NCBI RefSeq assembly: GCF_004362855.1
Contig: NZ_SNXW01000006.1
Span: 124,001 to 188,000 of the forward strand
Direction: 5' to 3'
Origin: Aquabacterium commune
GTDB taxonomy: Bacteria; Pseudomonadota; Gammaproteobacteria; Burkholderiales; Burkholderiaceae_C
DNA length: 64,000 nucleotides
The number at the start of each line of letters is the position of its first letter. The first letter of the stretch is position 1. Under the pieces are notes generated by a model. It was given only the letters and a program-made list of their open reading frames with translations. It was not told the origin of the DNA and did no database searches. Made by a program: the position numbers and the translations under genes. This document shows positions 8,321-17,288 of this stretch, in pieces.

Positions 8321-8854
8321 ATGAAGGATGGGCGCCAGATGCCGATGCGCGTGCTGCTGAACGCTGTGACATGTGCCGTGGCCGGTGGGCTCTGGATGGG
8401 CGGCCCCGTGGCCCATGCCGAGGACAAGCCCGTTTACCGCTGCCCTGGCAACCTCTACACCGATGCCATGACCGCCCGCGAAGCGCGTGACAAGGGCTGC
8501 AAAACGCTGGACGGCGCGCCCATCACCGTCATCCAGTCGCCTGTGCCAAGGGCCAATGCCGGCCCCCGTCCTGCACCTCCTGCCGGCCAGGGCGAGCGCG
8601 TCGGCACCGAAGACCAGAAGGCCCGTGACAGCGATGCCCGCCGCATTCTGGAGGCCGAGTTGCGCAAGGAAGAAGACGCCCTGGCATCGCTGCGCAAGGA
8701 CTTCAACGACGGCCAGCCCGAGCGCCGTGGCGACGAGCGCAACTACCAGAAGTACCTGGACCGCGTCACCGAGATGAAGGCCGCCATCACGCGCAAGGAG
8801 TCCGATGTGGCCGCCCTCAAGCGCGAGCTGGGCAAGTTCGGCGCAAGCCGTTGA
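8321..8854 (+). CDS. Small exported protein of unknown function upstream of ntrB
   Basis: 177 residues from ATG at 8321, chosen because GTGAGG lies 9 bases upstream; an ATG at 8312 is almost on top of that site. A signal peptide ends near VAHA-ED (about residue 33). The mature part begins KPVYRCPGNLYTDAM and contains EARDKGCKTLDGAPITVIQ, with two cysteines in a small DUF4124-like module, then a Pro-rich linker and a charged coiled coil (about residues 105-175, many Lys/Glu heptads). The combination suggests a periplasmic protein with an oligomerising tail. No function is known. It directly precedes ntrB, with its stop overlapping a possible TTG start at 8851. Confidence 0.75.
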   Translation: MKDGRQMPMRVLLNAVTCAVAGGLWMGGPVAHAEDKPVYRCPGNLYTDAMTAREARDKGCKTLDGAPITVIQSPVPRANAGPRPAPPAGQGERVGTEDQKARDSDARRILEAELRKEEDALASLRKDFNDGQPERRGDERNYQKYLDRVTEMKAAITRKESDVAALKRELGKFGASR

Positions 8855-8886
8855 AGGCCTTTTTTGACGAAACCCGCACGACGTTC

Positions 8887-9987
8887 ATGACGGAAGACAC
8901 CCACCTGGCCGCGGGCCTGGACGCCTTTGACTTCCTGGCGACCATGGTGCTGGTGGTGGAGCCCGATGGCCGCTGCCTGTTCGCCAATGCCGCTTTCGAG
9001 GAGTTGCTCGGTCTGTCGCGGCGCAGCGTGCTGGGCGAGTCTGTGATGGGCTGGTTCGTCGATCCTGGCCTGTTCAAGGAGGTGTTGACCGCGGTGGCGC
9101 GCAACGACTTTGCCACGAGCCGGCTGCAAGGCCACCTTCGGCGCCATCTGCATGGCACGCATGGCGCCGGCGAGCCCTTGCCTGTGCAGGTCATCGTCAC
9201 GCGCCTGGGGCCCGGCATCGGGCAGGCGCAGCGCCTGCTGGTCGAGCTGGTCGAGGTGGAGCAGCAGACCCGCCAGGAGCGCGAAGACCGCGCCCAGGAC
9301 CAGGTCCAGGCCAACAAAGAGCTGATCCGCAACCTGGCCCACGAGATCAAGAACCCGCTGGGCGGCATCCGCGGCTCGGCGCAGCTCCTGGAGATGGAGC
9401 TGGAGAACAAGTCGCTGACCGAGTACACCCAGGTCATCATCCACGAAGCCGACCGGCTGCAAGCCCTGGTGGACCGCCTGCTGGCGCCGCACCGCCGCCC
9501 GCACGTGGTGGGCGACGTCAACATCCACGAGGTCTGCGAGCGCGTGCGTTCGCTGATCCTGGCCGAGTTCCCCAAAGGCCTGCGCGTGCAGCGCGACTAC
9601 GACACCTCGCTGCCCGATTTCCGCGGCGACCGCGAGCAGCTCATCCAGGCCGTGCTGAACATCGCGCACAACGCGGCGCAAGCGCTGTGCGATCGCATCG
9701 CTGCCGGTGACGCCGTGCTGACCCTGCGCACGCGCGTGGCCCGCCGCGTCACCATCAACCGACAGTTACACCGCCTGGCACTGGTCTTGCATATTGAGGA
9801 CAACGGCCCTGGCATCCCCCCAGCCATCCGAGACCGCGTTTTCTACCCCCTGGTGTCTGGGCGTGAAGGCGGATCGGGACTGGGGCTGACCTTGGCACAC
9901 ACCTTCGTTCAACAGCATCAAGGCACCATCGAATGCGACAGCGAGCCCGGCCGCACGGTGTTCAGAATCCTGATCCCCATGCCGTGA
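8887..9987 (+). CDS. glnL: Nitrogen regulation sensor histidine kinase NtrB (GlnL)
   Basis: 366 residues from ATG 8887; a TTG at 8851 overlapping the previous stop would add 12 residues and neither start has a clear ribosome site. Domains: PAS sensor (about 15-120), HisKA with phospho-accepting histidine in NLAHEIKNPLGG (H152), and a HATPase_c domain with the N box (NIAHNAAQAL), IEDNGPGIP and GGSGLGLTLAHTF. It has no membrane segment. NtrB controls NtrC phosphorylation according to PII protein state: kinase under nitrogen shortage, phosphatase under excess. The gene is followed 49 bases later by ntrC. Confidence 0.95.
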   Translation: MTEDTHLAAGLDAFDFLATMVLVVEPDGRCLFANAAFEELLGLSRRSVLGESVMGWFVDPGLFKEVLTAVARNDFATSRLQGHLRRHLHGTHGAGEPLPVQVIVTRLGPGIGQAQRLLVELVEVEQQTRQEREDRAQDQVQANKELIRNLAHEIKNPLGGIRGSAQLLEMELENKSLTEYTQVIIHEADRLQALVDRLLAPHRRPHVVGDVNIHEVCERVRSLILAEFPKGLRVQRDYDTSLPDFRGDREQLIQAVLNIAHNAAQALCDRIAAGDAVLTLRTRVARRVTINRQLHRLALVLHIEDNGPGIPPAIRDRVFYPLVSGREGGSGLGLTLAHTFVQQHQGTIECDSEPGRTVFRILIPMP

Positions 9988-10036
9988 TCCGTGGCGGCGT
10001 TGTCGGCGATGGGCCCGTGCGCAACCTTCTGTCAGC

Positions 10037-11662
10037 ATGAAACCCATCTGGATCGTTGACGACGACCAATCCATCCGCTTCGTGCTTGAGAAGGCACTGG
10101 CCCGCGAGGAGCTGCCGGTCCGCAGTTTCACCAACCCGCGGGACGTGCTGGCGGCGCTCGACGACGACGAGCCGCAGGTGCTGGTGTCTGACATCCGCAT
10201 GCCGGGTGGCTCGGGCATCGACTTGCTCAGCAAGGTCAAGGAGCGCTTGCCGGGGCTGCCCGTCATCATCATGACGGCGTACTCTGACCTCGACAGCGCC
10301 GTGTCGGCCTTCCAGGGCGGCGCCTTCGAGTACCTGCCCAAGCCCTTCGATCTGCCCAAGGCGGTGGAGCTCATCCGCCGCGCGGTGGACGAGAGCCTGC
10401 GCGAAGAAGTCATCGACGAGCGCGTCACGCAGATGCCCGAGATGATGGGCCAGGCGCCGGCGATGCAGGATGTGTTTCGCGCCATCGGTCGGCTCAGCCA
10501 GAGCAACGTCACGGTGTTGATCACCGGCGAGTCGGGCTCGGGCAAGGAGCTGGTGGCGCGCGCGCTGCACAAGCACAGCCCGCGTGGCAACGGACCCTTC
10601 GTGGCCATCAACACGGCGGCCATCCCGAAAGACCTGTTGGAGTCCGAGCTGTTCGGCCACGAGCGTGGCGCCTTCACGGGCGCCCAGACCATGCGCCGCG
10701 GCCGCTTCGAACAGGCCGATGGCGGCACGCTCTTCCTCGATGAAATCGGCGACATGCCGTTCGATTTGCAGACGCGCTTGCTGCGGGTGCTCAGCGACGG
10801 CCAGTTCTACCGCGTGGGCGGCCACCAGCCGCTCAAGAGCAATGTGCGCGTGATCGCGGCCACCCACCAGAACCTGGAAGAGCGGGTGCGCCTGGGCGGT
10901 TTCCGCGAGGACTTGTTCCACCGCCTCAACGTGATCCGCCTGCGCCTGCCGGCACTGCGCGAACGCCGCGAGGACATCCCGACGTTGACGCGGTTTTTCT
11001 TGCAAAAAAGTGCAAAGGATCTGGGCGTCGAAGCCAAGCGGATCTCCGATGCGGCACTGACCCAGCTCACCCTGTTCGACTTCCCTGGCAACGTGCGCCA
11101 GCTGGAAAACGTCTGCCATTGGTTGACGGTGATGGCGCCTGCGCAGGTCGTTGACATCAAGGATTTGCCGCCCGAGTTGCTGGAGTCTCGCTCGCCTGGT
11201 TCGTCGGGGCAGGGTGCTTCGGCGCATGGCGTCGTGGCAGCCGCTCACGGGTTGCCCGCAGGCGCGGTGACCGCTCCCTTGGGGGATGTCGCAGCGGTAC
11301 CGGCAGGGCTGGCGAATGCCGCACCAGCCGTGGCGCCGGGTGCCACCATGGCATCGGGCGAGGTGTCCGATGCGCCACTGCCGACGGCCGCAGAGCCCGT
11401 GTCCATCGGGGTTGCGAGCGCATCGGCGGTGTTGGGCGGCGCGGCGCCGGCCTGGTTGCAAGCGTTGGAACGCGATGCCCGTGCGCGCCTGGAGGCGGGA
11501 CAGCCTGAGGCCTGGGACGCGCTGACGCGCCAGTTCGAGGCCTGCCTCATCCGCACCGCGCTGGACCTCACGCGGGGCCGCCGCATCGAGGCCGCACAGA
11601 AGCTCGGCATTGGCCGCAACACCATCACGCGCAAGATCCAGGAACTCGGCATGGACGACTGA
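10037..11662 (+). CDS. glnG: Nitrogen regulation response regulator NtrC (GlnG)
   Basis: 541 residues. Receiver domain 1-120 with phospho-acceptor D52 (VSDIRMP); sigma-54 activating AAA+ domain about 145-380 with Walker A GESGSGKE, the sigma-54 contacting GAFTGA loop and the FLDEIGDMP Walker B; Fis-type helix-turn-helix at the C-terminus (about 497-541, AAQKLGIGRNTITRKI). It activates sigma-54 promoters such as that of glnA when nitrogen is limiting. The protein is about 70 residues longer than the enteric form because residues 383-471 form an Ala/Gly/Pro/Ser-rich linker between the AAA+ and DNA-binding domains. Confidence 0.95.
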   Translation: MKPIWIVDDDQSIRFVLEKALAREELPVRSFTNPRDVLAALDDDEPQVLVSDIRMPGGSGIDLLSKVKERLPGLPVIIMTAYSDLDSAVSAFQGGAFEYLPKPFDLPKAVELIRRAVDESLREEVIDERVTQMPEMMGQAPAMQDVFRAIGRLSQSNVTVLITGESGSGKELVARALHKHSPRGNGPFVAINTAAIPKDLLESELFGHERGAFTGAQTMRRGRFEQADGGTLFLDEIGDMPFDLQTRLLRVLSDGQFYRVGGHQPLKSNVRVIAATHQNLEERVRLGGFREDLFHRLNVIRLRLPALRERREDIPTLTRFFLQKSAKDLGVEAKRISDAALTQLTLFDFPGNVRQLENVCHWLTVMAPAQVVDIKDLPPELLESRSPGSSGQGASAHGVVAAAHGLPAGAVTAPLGDVAAVPAGLANAAPAVAPGATMASGEVSDAPLPTAAEPVSIGVASASAVLGGAAPAWLQALERDARARLEAGQPEAWDALTRQFEACLIRTALDLTRGRRIEAAQKLGIGRNTITRKIQELGMDD

Positions 11663-11823
11663 GGCATGGGGCAGGCGAGGGCGCAGCCTGGCGCCTGACC
11701 TGCCCATGCGGTGGCCATTTTCGAGGCAAGGCCTCGGACCCTGTCAACCGAGCGGGCCTGCCCTGCGCTACAGTCAGAGCCGCTTGCACGCGCCGTGCGT
11801 GTCCTGACCGTTCCAGGTGCCCC

Positions 11824-12387
11824 ATGACCGTTGATTCCTTTGATCCGTCGTCCCATCCTTCCCAGGCCGCTCGCCGTGGCCTGCGCCTGGCCGCATCGGC
11901 CGCCTGTGTGGCGGTCGCTACCCTGCTGGGCGCGTGTTCCACCACCAGCCCCGACGTCATCAAGCCGGGAGACGCCCAGCGCCTGTCCCAGGTGGCCGAT
12001 GCCGTCGTGCTGAGCGTGCGCACCGTCACCGTCGAGGGCTCGCAAAGCGGCCTGGGCGGTGCCACTGGTGCCGTCGTCGGTGGCATCAGCGGCAGCGCTG
12101 CCAGCAGCAACAGCAAGAGCGCGGCGGTCGCGGCCGTGGTGGGTGCGGTGGTGGGGGGCGTGGTGGGCAACACCGTGGAGCGCTTTGGCACCCGCGAAGA
12201 CGCCCTGGAGATCCTGCTGCAAATGCCGAACGGCGAGCGCCGCGCCATCGTCCAGGCCAAGGGCTCGGAGACCTTCAACCCGGGTGACCCCGTCATCCTG
12301 GTGACGACCGGTGGCAAGACCCGCGTGATGCTGGCACCGCGCGTGGCTGCACCCGTGGCCCCCAGCGCGACCACTGCACCCCGCTGA
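11824..12387 (+). CDS. Glycine-zipper outer-membrane-type lipoprotein (SlyB-like)
   Basis: 187 residues. The signal sequence ends in a lipobox LLGAC with the lipidated cysteine at position 38, so the mature protein is membrane anchored. Residues about 75-125 carry a two-part glycine zipper (GLGGATGAVVGGISGSAA and AVVGAVVGGVVGNTVE) typical of the 2TM glycine-zipper family that includes SlyB/PcpY. The C-terminal part (ALEILLQMPNGERRAIVQ) is a small beta domain also seen in those proteins. The role is probably structural, in outer-membrane integrity. Standing alone between ntrC and the M16 protease, it has no obvious operon partner. Confidence 0.83.
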   Translation: MTVDSFDPSSHPSQAARRGLRLAASAACVAVATLLGACSTTSPDVIKPGDAQRLSQVADAVVLSVRTVTVEGSQSGLGGATGAVVGGISGSAASSNSKSAAVAAVVGAVVGGVVGNTVERFGTREDALEILLQMPNGERRAIVQAKGSETFNPGDPVILVTTGGKTRVMLAPRVAAPVAPSATTAPR

Positions 12388-12506
12388 ACGCGGCGCTGCC
12401 GTCTCATCAGTTCCACCCATCCCGCATCCCTTGGGGCCCGAGTGGCTGGCGCAAGGGCCGGCCGCTTCGCGCGCCTGAGGGCTTTCAGACCCCAGGAGAG
12501 CCTGCC

Positions 12507-15335
12507 GTGCTGCACCCCGAACACCGTCCTTCCCCGTCTGCGTTGAGCGCCTGGCGCGTTGTGAGCCTGGCCAGTGCGCTGGCCTGTGGGTTGACGCTGT
12601 CGCCCTCGGCCTTCGCTGCCCATGCGGCTCGGCCAGCGAAGGCGCCTACCGTGGCTGCCGAGGCCTCGGCAAGGGCCCCGCGCGGCTCCTTGCAGCCGGT
12701 CGGCATGGTCGAGGGCATCCGCGAGTACCGCCTGCCCAACGGCCTGCAGGTGCTGCTCAACCCCGACGACTCCAAGCCCACGACCACGGTCAACATGACC
12801 TACCGCGTCGGCTCACGCCACGAGAGCTACGGCGAAACCGGCATGGCGCACCTGCTGGAGCACCTGTTGTTCAAGGGCTCGCCGCGGCACCCGCAGGTGT
12901 GGGCCGAGTTCAACAAGCGCGGCTTCAGTGCCAACGGCAGCACCTGGTACGACCGCACCAATTACTTCGCCAGTTTCGCGGCCAACGAGGACAACCTCCA
13001 GTGGTATCTGCGGTGGCAGGCCGATGCCATGGTCAACAGCTTCATCGCCCGCAAGGACCTCGACAGCGAGATGACCGTGGTGCGCAACGAGATGGAGATG
13101 GGCGAGAACGACCCGGGCCGCGTCCTGATGGAGAAGACGCTGTCGGCCATGTACCAGTGGCACAACTATGGCAAGTCCACCATCGGCGCCCGCACCGACG
13201 TGGAAGGCGTGGACATCTCCCGGCTGCAGGCCTTCTACAAACGCCATTACCAGCCCGACAACGCCACGCTGATCATCTCCGGCAAGTTCGATGCGGCCAA
13301 GGTCCTGGCCTGGGTGCAGCAGGCTTTCGCGGCCGTGCCCAAGCCCCAGCGCGCGCTGCCGCCGCTCTACACCCTGGACCCGGTGCAAGACGGCGAGCGC
13401 AGCGTGACCCTGCGCCGCGTGGGCGGCACGCCCCTCTTGTTCGCAGGCTACCACGTCATGCCCGGCGCCCACCCTGATTACGCGGCGGTGTCCCTGCTGA
13501 CCACCATCCTGGGCGACAGCCCCTCGGGGCGCCTGCACAAGCAGTTGGTGGACAAGCAACTGGCCGCCTCGGTGTTCAGCTTCTCGGAAGGCCTGGCCGA
13601 CCCGGGCTTCATCCTGCTGGGGGCGCAACTGGGCGCTCAACAAGACGCCGATGCTGCTGCCAAGGCCTTGCTGGCCGCGGGCGAGTCGTTCGCGCAGCAA
13701 CCGGTGACGGCCGAAGAGCTGGCCCGCGCCCGCGCCAAATGGCTCAAGGACTGGGATGCCGGTTTCGCCGACCCGCAGCACGTCGGTGTGGCCTTGTCCG
13801 AATCGGTGGCGCAGGGTGACTGGCGCCTGTATTTCCTGATGCGCGACCGCGTCAAGGCCATCCAGCTGGCCGATGTGCAGCGGGTGGCGCAGCGCTACTT
13901 CGTCACTGCCAACCGCACCTTGGCGCAGTACGTGCCGACGCCGCAACCCGTGCGTGCCCCGGCGCCACAGCGCGTGGACGTGACCGCCGAGCTCAAGGGC
14001 TTTGAGGGCCAGGCCGCGCAGGCGCAGGCCGAGGTGTTCGAGGCCACGCCGGCCAACATCGACGCCCGCACCCAGCGCTTCGCCTTGCCCTCGGGGATGA
14101 AGGTGGCCTTGCTGCCCAAGACCACGCGCGGGCAGGCCGTCAAGGCCACGCTGACGCTGCGTTTTGGTACAGCCGAGAGCCTGGCGGGTTGGGGTGAGGT
14201 GCCCAGTGCGCTGGCCGCTTTGCTGGACAAGGGCACGGCCCAGCTGAGTCGCCAGCAGGTGCAGGACCGCCTGGACGCCTTGCAGTCCGACGTGGCCTTC
14301 TCGGCCGGCCCGGGTCAGTTGAATGTGGCCTTGTCGAGCCGGCGTGAGCACCTGCCAGCGCTGATGGCGCTGGTGTCCGACTTGCTGCAGCAGCCCAGCC
14401 TGCCAGCCGATGTGCTGGAGGAGGTCCGCAGCCAGGCGCTGGCCGGCATCGAGGCGCAGCGCAAAGAGCCCGAAGCCGTGCTGGCCGAGGCCATGTCCCG
14501 CCATGGCGACCCTTACCCGCTGGGCGATGTGCGCCATGCCCGCAGCTTTGACGAAACCGTGGCCGACTGGCAGGCCGTGAAGGCCGAGCGGGTGAAAGAT
14601 TTCCACCAGCGCTTCGTGTCGGCGGTGAACGCGCAGTTCTCGGCCGTGGGCGACTTCGATGCCGCAGCGGTGCGCGCGGCCCTCACGCAGGGCTTGGGCG
14701 CCTGGCGCAAGCCTGAGGCGTCCGCCGAGCCTTTCGCGCGCATCCCGGACCCGCTGGTGCCCGTGCCGGCTGTGCGCCTGGTGCTGAGCACGCCAGACAA
14801 GCAGAACGCGACGATGTCGGTCCAGCAGGCCTTGCCCTTGAGCGACCGCGATGCCGACTACCCGGCCCTGATGCTGGCCAATCACCTCCTGGGCGGCGGC
14901 GGCGACTCTCGCTTGTGGAACCGCATCCGCGAACGCGATGGGCTGTCTTACAGCGTGTACAGCAGCATCCAGTGGCACCCACAGGAGGCCCACTCTGCCT
15001 GGGCGACCACGGCGATTTTCGCGCCGCAAAATCGAGACAAAGTCGAGACAGCTTTCCGCGAGGAAATAGAACGTGCGCTCAAGCAGGGTTTCACGCAGGC
15101 GGAGTTCGAATCCGGCAAACGTGGCTTGTTGAGTTTTCGCAGATTGGGGCGTGCGCAGGATGCGCGTCTGGCGGCGGGCTGGGTCAGCAACCTGTATCTG
15201 GATCGGGATTTCGCCGTGTCAGCGCGCGTGGATGCGCAGCTCGAAGCCTTGACCTTGGCGCAGGTGAACGCGGCCTTGCGTCGTCACCTTCAGCCTGCGC
15301 AGTTTGTGTTTGGCTTTGCCGGTGATTTCAAGTGA
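12507..15335 (+). CDS. Large exported M16 family zinc metallopeptidase
   Basis: 942 residues starting at GTG 12507, chosen for the CCAGGAGAG ribosome site 8 bases upstream. A signal peptide ends around AFAAHA (about residue 40). The inverted zinc motif H115-L-L-E118-H119 is followed 76 residues later by the third ligand E195 (NEMEMGEN), the pitrilysin spacing. The chain contains two M16 halves (about 70-480 and 525-940); the second lacks HxxEH and retains the C-terminal RERDGLSYSVYSS segment that lines the chamber. This is a single-chain clamshell peptidase like PqqL-type enzymes, acting on oligopeptides in the periplasm or outer membrane. The substrate is unknown. A hairpin terminator follows. 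Confidence 0.92.
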   Translation: MLHPEHRPSPSALSAWRVVSLASALACGLTLSPSAFAAHAARPAKAPTVAAEASARAPRGSLQPVGMVEGIREYRLPNGLQVLLNPDDSKPTTTVNMTYRVGSRHESYGETGMAHLLEHLLFKGSPRHPQVWAEFNKRGFSANGSTWYDRTNYFASFAANEDNLQWYLRWQADAMVNSFIARKDLDSEMTVVRNEMEMGENDPGRVLMEKTLSAMYQWHNYGKSTIGARTDVEGVDISRLQAFYKRHYQPDNATLIISGKFDAAKVLAWVQQAFAAVPKPQRALPPLYTLDPVQDGERSVTLRRVGGTPLLFAGYHVMPGAHPDYAAVSLLTTILGDSPSGRLHKQLVDKQLAASVFSFSEGLADPGFILLGAQLGAQQDADAAAKALLAAGESFAQQPVTAEELARARAKWLKDWDAGFADPQHVGVALSESVAQGDWRLYFLMRDRVKAIQLADVQRVAQRYFVTANRTLAQYVPTPQPVRAPAPQRVDVTAELKGFEGQAAQAQAEVFEATPANIDARTQRFALPSGMKVALLPKTTRGQAVKATLTLRFGTAESLAGWGEVPSALAALLDKGTAQLSRQQVQDRLDALQSDVAFSAGPGQLNVALSSRREHLPALMALVSDLLQQPSLPADVLEEVRSQALAGIEAQRKEPEAVLAEAMSRHGDPYPLGDVRHARSFDETVADWQAVKAERVKDFHQRFVSAVNAQFSAVGDFDAAAVRAALTQGLGAWRKPEASAEPFARIPDPLVPVPAVRLVLSTPDKQNATMSVQQALPLSDRDADYPALMLANHLLGGGGDSRLWNRIRERDGLSYSVYSSIQWHPQEAHSAWATTAIFAPQNRDKVETAFREEIERALKQGFTQAEFESGKRGLLSFRRLGRAQDARLAAGWVSNLYLDRDFAVSARVDAQLEALTLAQVNAALRRHLQPAQFVFGFAGDFK

Positions 15336-15373
15336 GTGAATGAACCGCCGGGTGCGGTGAGCGGGCGCCAAAC

Positions 15374-15404
15374 AAAACAGCCGGGTTTGTCGCCCGGCTG
15401 TTTG
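15374..15404. terminator. Bidirectional terminator between convergent M16 protease and H-NS-like gene
   Basis: An 8-base perfect stem CAGCCGGG / CCCGGCTG (15378-15385 and 15393-15400) with a 7-base loop. The flank is A-rich on the left and TTT on the right, so it serves the minus-strand H-NS transcript best (TTTTGTTT after the stem) and the plus-strand protease more weakly. Confidence 0.8.
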
Positions 15405-15464
15405 CGTGGTGCTGGCTGAAGGGGGCTGCAGGCCAGGTGCAGACCCCATTCAACTCACGGCATT

Positions 15465-15803
15465 TCAAATGGCAAAATCTTCGAGTTTCTTGCCGGTTGC
15501 AACGGCAGCTTGAACCCACTTGGGTTGCAGGCCGCGGCCCGTCCAGGTTTCGCCGGTGGCCTGGTTGCGGTATTTGGGCGCAACCTTGCGGCCAGCGGTC
15601 GGGGCAGCGCCCGTGCCAGCTTGCTTGCCGGGCTTGAGGCCCAGGTCGGCCACGGTCAGGCCGTGCTCGGCCAGCAGGTTTTTGATTTGGGCGATCACGC
15701 CGGAACGCTCGGCACGGCGTGCGTCTTGCAGCTGCTTCTCAAGTTCGATGGCTTGTTTTTCCAGTGCAGCTTTTTGTGCGAGAAGTTCTTGGTAGTTGCT
15801 CAT
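15465..15803 (-). CDS. H-NS family nucleoid-associated protein
   Basis: 112 residues. Residues 1-45 form a charged coiled coil for oligomerisation (LLAQKAALEKQAIELEKQLQ). The C-terminal 40 residues carry the H-NS DNA-binding loop in the form YRNQATGETWTGRGLQPKW, with the minor-groove contacting GRG element. It probably silences AT-rich or horizontally acquired DNA, as BpH3/Bv3F-like proteins do in betaproteobacteria. AAGGA lies 7 bases before the ATG. The upstream 230 bases contain patches unusually rich in A/T for this genome (15840-15850 and 15945-15962, the latter with ACAAA-ATA-TTTGT), which would suit self-binding; that is inference. Confidence 0.92.
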   Translation of the reverse strand: MSNYQELLAQKAALEKQAIELEKQLQDARRAERSGVIAQIKNLLAEHGLTVADLGLKPGKQAGTGAAPTAGRKVAPKYRNQATGETWTGRGLQPKWVQAAVATGKKLEDFAI

Positions 15804-16037
15804 GTTCTGTCCTTGATGCCCTCTGGGGGCTGGGCTACTTATTTATTGTCAGGGCGGATGGTTCGCCCGCTCACCGGATCATCGGCAAATGCGGCGAGCC
15901 TCCACCGTTCGGCCGAACAGCTCGGCTCATCTGGCTAGGGTCAATTCTATACACAAAATATTTGTGCGCGCAATTGTCCATGCAGCGTGCATCTTGTCAG
16001 ATTGTGTGAATTTGAGTGAATACCCTGTGATGCTTCG

Positions 16038-17288
16038 TCAATTGCTCGACAGTTTGCGACCATTCTGGCGCTGCACTTCTTTTGACACCGTCTCACCCAG
16101 TTGCGCCACCGCGAGGGCGTAATAACTGGATTGGTTGTAGCGCGTGATGGCGTAAAAGTTCACGGTGCCGGCCACGTAACTGGGGGCCTGCCCGCCGTTG
16201 TGGAGCTGCACCAGTGCCAGCAATCCGGGGTGCTTTTGGCCTGCTGCAGACAGGCTGGCGCCGTGGCTGGCCATTTCTGCGGGCGTGAAAATCGGAAGGA
16301 TGTCGGGGGTCAGCAGGGTGTCGAGGTCACCGGAGGGCGGCGGCGGGGTCACGGCGAAATACGTCGCCTGGCCTTTTTGCCAGCCATGCTCGGCCAGGTA
16401 GCGGGCCACGCTGCCGATGGCGTCCACGGGGCTGTTGACGAGGTCGATGCGGCCATCGCCATCGAAGTCCACCGCGAGTTTGCGTTGCGAGCTGGGCATG
16501 AATTGCGGCCAGCCCATGGCGCCGGCGAAGGAGCCGCTCATGCGGGTCGGGTCGAGCCCTTGTTCTTTGCACAAGAGCAGGAATGCGCCGAGCTCGGTTT
16601 TGAAATACGCGCTTCGGTCGCTGCGCCCGCGGGGGAAATCCAGCGTGAGCGTGGTCAGCGCGTCCAGCACGCGGTAGCGGCCCATGTTGCGGCCGTACAA
16701 GGTTTCAACGCCGAGCACGCCGATGACGATGTGGGCCGGCACGCCATAGGTCTCTTCGGCGCGGCTCAAATCGGCAGCGTGTGTTTGCCAGAAATCCACG
16801 CCGGCTTGCACCCGCCTGGTTTCGATGAAGCGCGCGCGGTAAGCACCCCAGTTTTTGGCCGTGGGGGTGGGCGCCGGCATCATGAGTTTGGGCACGCTGG
16901 CCTGAAACCTCGCTTGCGACAGCACAGACCACACCCAGACTGGGTCCAGCGACAGGTTCTGTGCCAGTTCGGTGGCGAGAGCCTCGGCGTCTGCGCGCGT
17001 GGCGTAGCTGTCAGCGTCTTCTCGGCTGGGCAGGCGTTGCTCTTGCAGGTTAGCCGATGCGATGGCCCTGGTCTGGGTGGCTTCTGCGTCTGTGGCTGGC
17101 ATCGTCGCCAGGGTGGTCGGCTGCGGCATGGCGCTCGATGCGGCGCTCGGTGGGGTGTCGGGTGTGCTGCGCGATGCCATCGGCACGGTCACTGGCGGGG
17201 CATCAAGGCGGACTGTGCTGCCACACGAGGCGAGGCACAGCGTGGTGCACAGCAGCCAGCTGGTTCGGACCATCGGGGGGGGCGTCAT
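16038..17288 (-). CDS. mltB: Lytic murein transglycosylase, MltB family lipoprotein
   Basis: 416 residues from ATG 17288, chosen because it forms an ATGA overlap with the upstream tgpA stop; ATG at 17312 or 17273 are alternatives. A lipobox LASC gives lipidated C22. After a Pro/Thr/Ala-rich linker the SLT_2 domain begins near residue 100: catalytic Glu195 in GVLGVETLYGR, GRSDRSAYFKTELGAFLLL, SFAGAMGWPQFMPSS, and an EF-hand-like VDFDGDGRIDL loop. A C-terminal segment (YNQSSYYALAVAQLGE) completes the family pattern. It cleaves peptidoglycan glycan strands, forming anhydromuramyl ends, at the outer membrane inner face. It is last in the moxR-DUF58-tgpA-mltB operon. Confidence 0.92.
   Translation of the reverse strand: MTPPPMVRTSWLLCTTLCLASCGSTVRLDAPPVTVPMASRSTPDTPPSAASSAMPQPTTLATMPATDAEATQTRAIASANLQEQRLPSREDADSYATRADAEALATELAQNLSLDPVWVWSVLSQARFQASVPKLMMPAPTPTAKNWGAYRARFIETRRVQAGVDFWQTHAADLSRAEETYGVPAHIVIGVLGVETLYGRNMGRYRVLDALTTLTLDFPRGRSDRSAYFKTELGAFLLLCKEQGLDPTRMSGSFAGAMGWPQFMPSSQRKLAVDFDGDGRIDLVNSPVDAIGSVARYLAEHGWQKGQATYFAVTPPPPSGDLDTLLTPDILPIFTPAEMASHGASLSAAGQKHPGLLALVQLHNGGQAPSYVAGTVNFYAITRYNQSSYYALAVAQLGETVSKEVQRQNGRKLSSN

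Noticed and set aside
11665-11708. CATGGGGCAGG/CCTGCCCATG dyad after ntrC as a terminator
   Set aside because: The stem is bulged and there is no T-run; support was too weak to list.
12813-15029. A 738-residue minus-strand open frame over the M16 peptidase
   Set aside because: The plus-strand peptidase has a zinc motif, a signal peptide and a ribosome site; the antisense frame has none of these.
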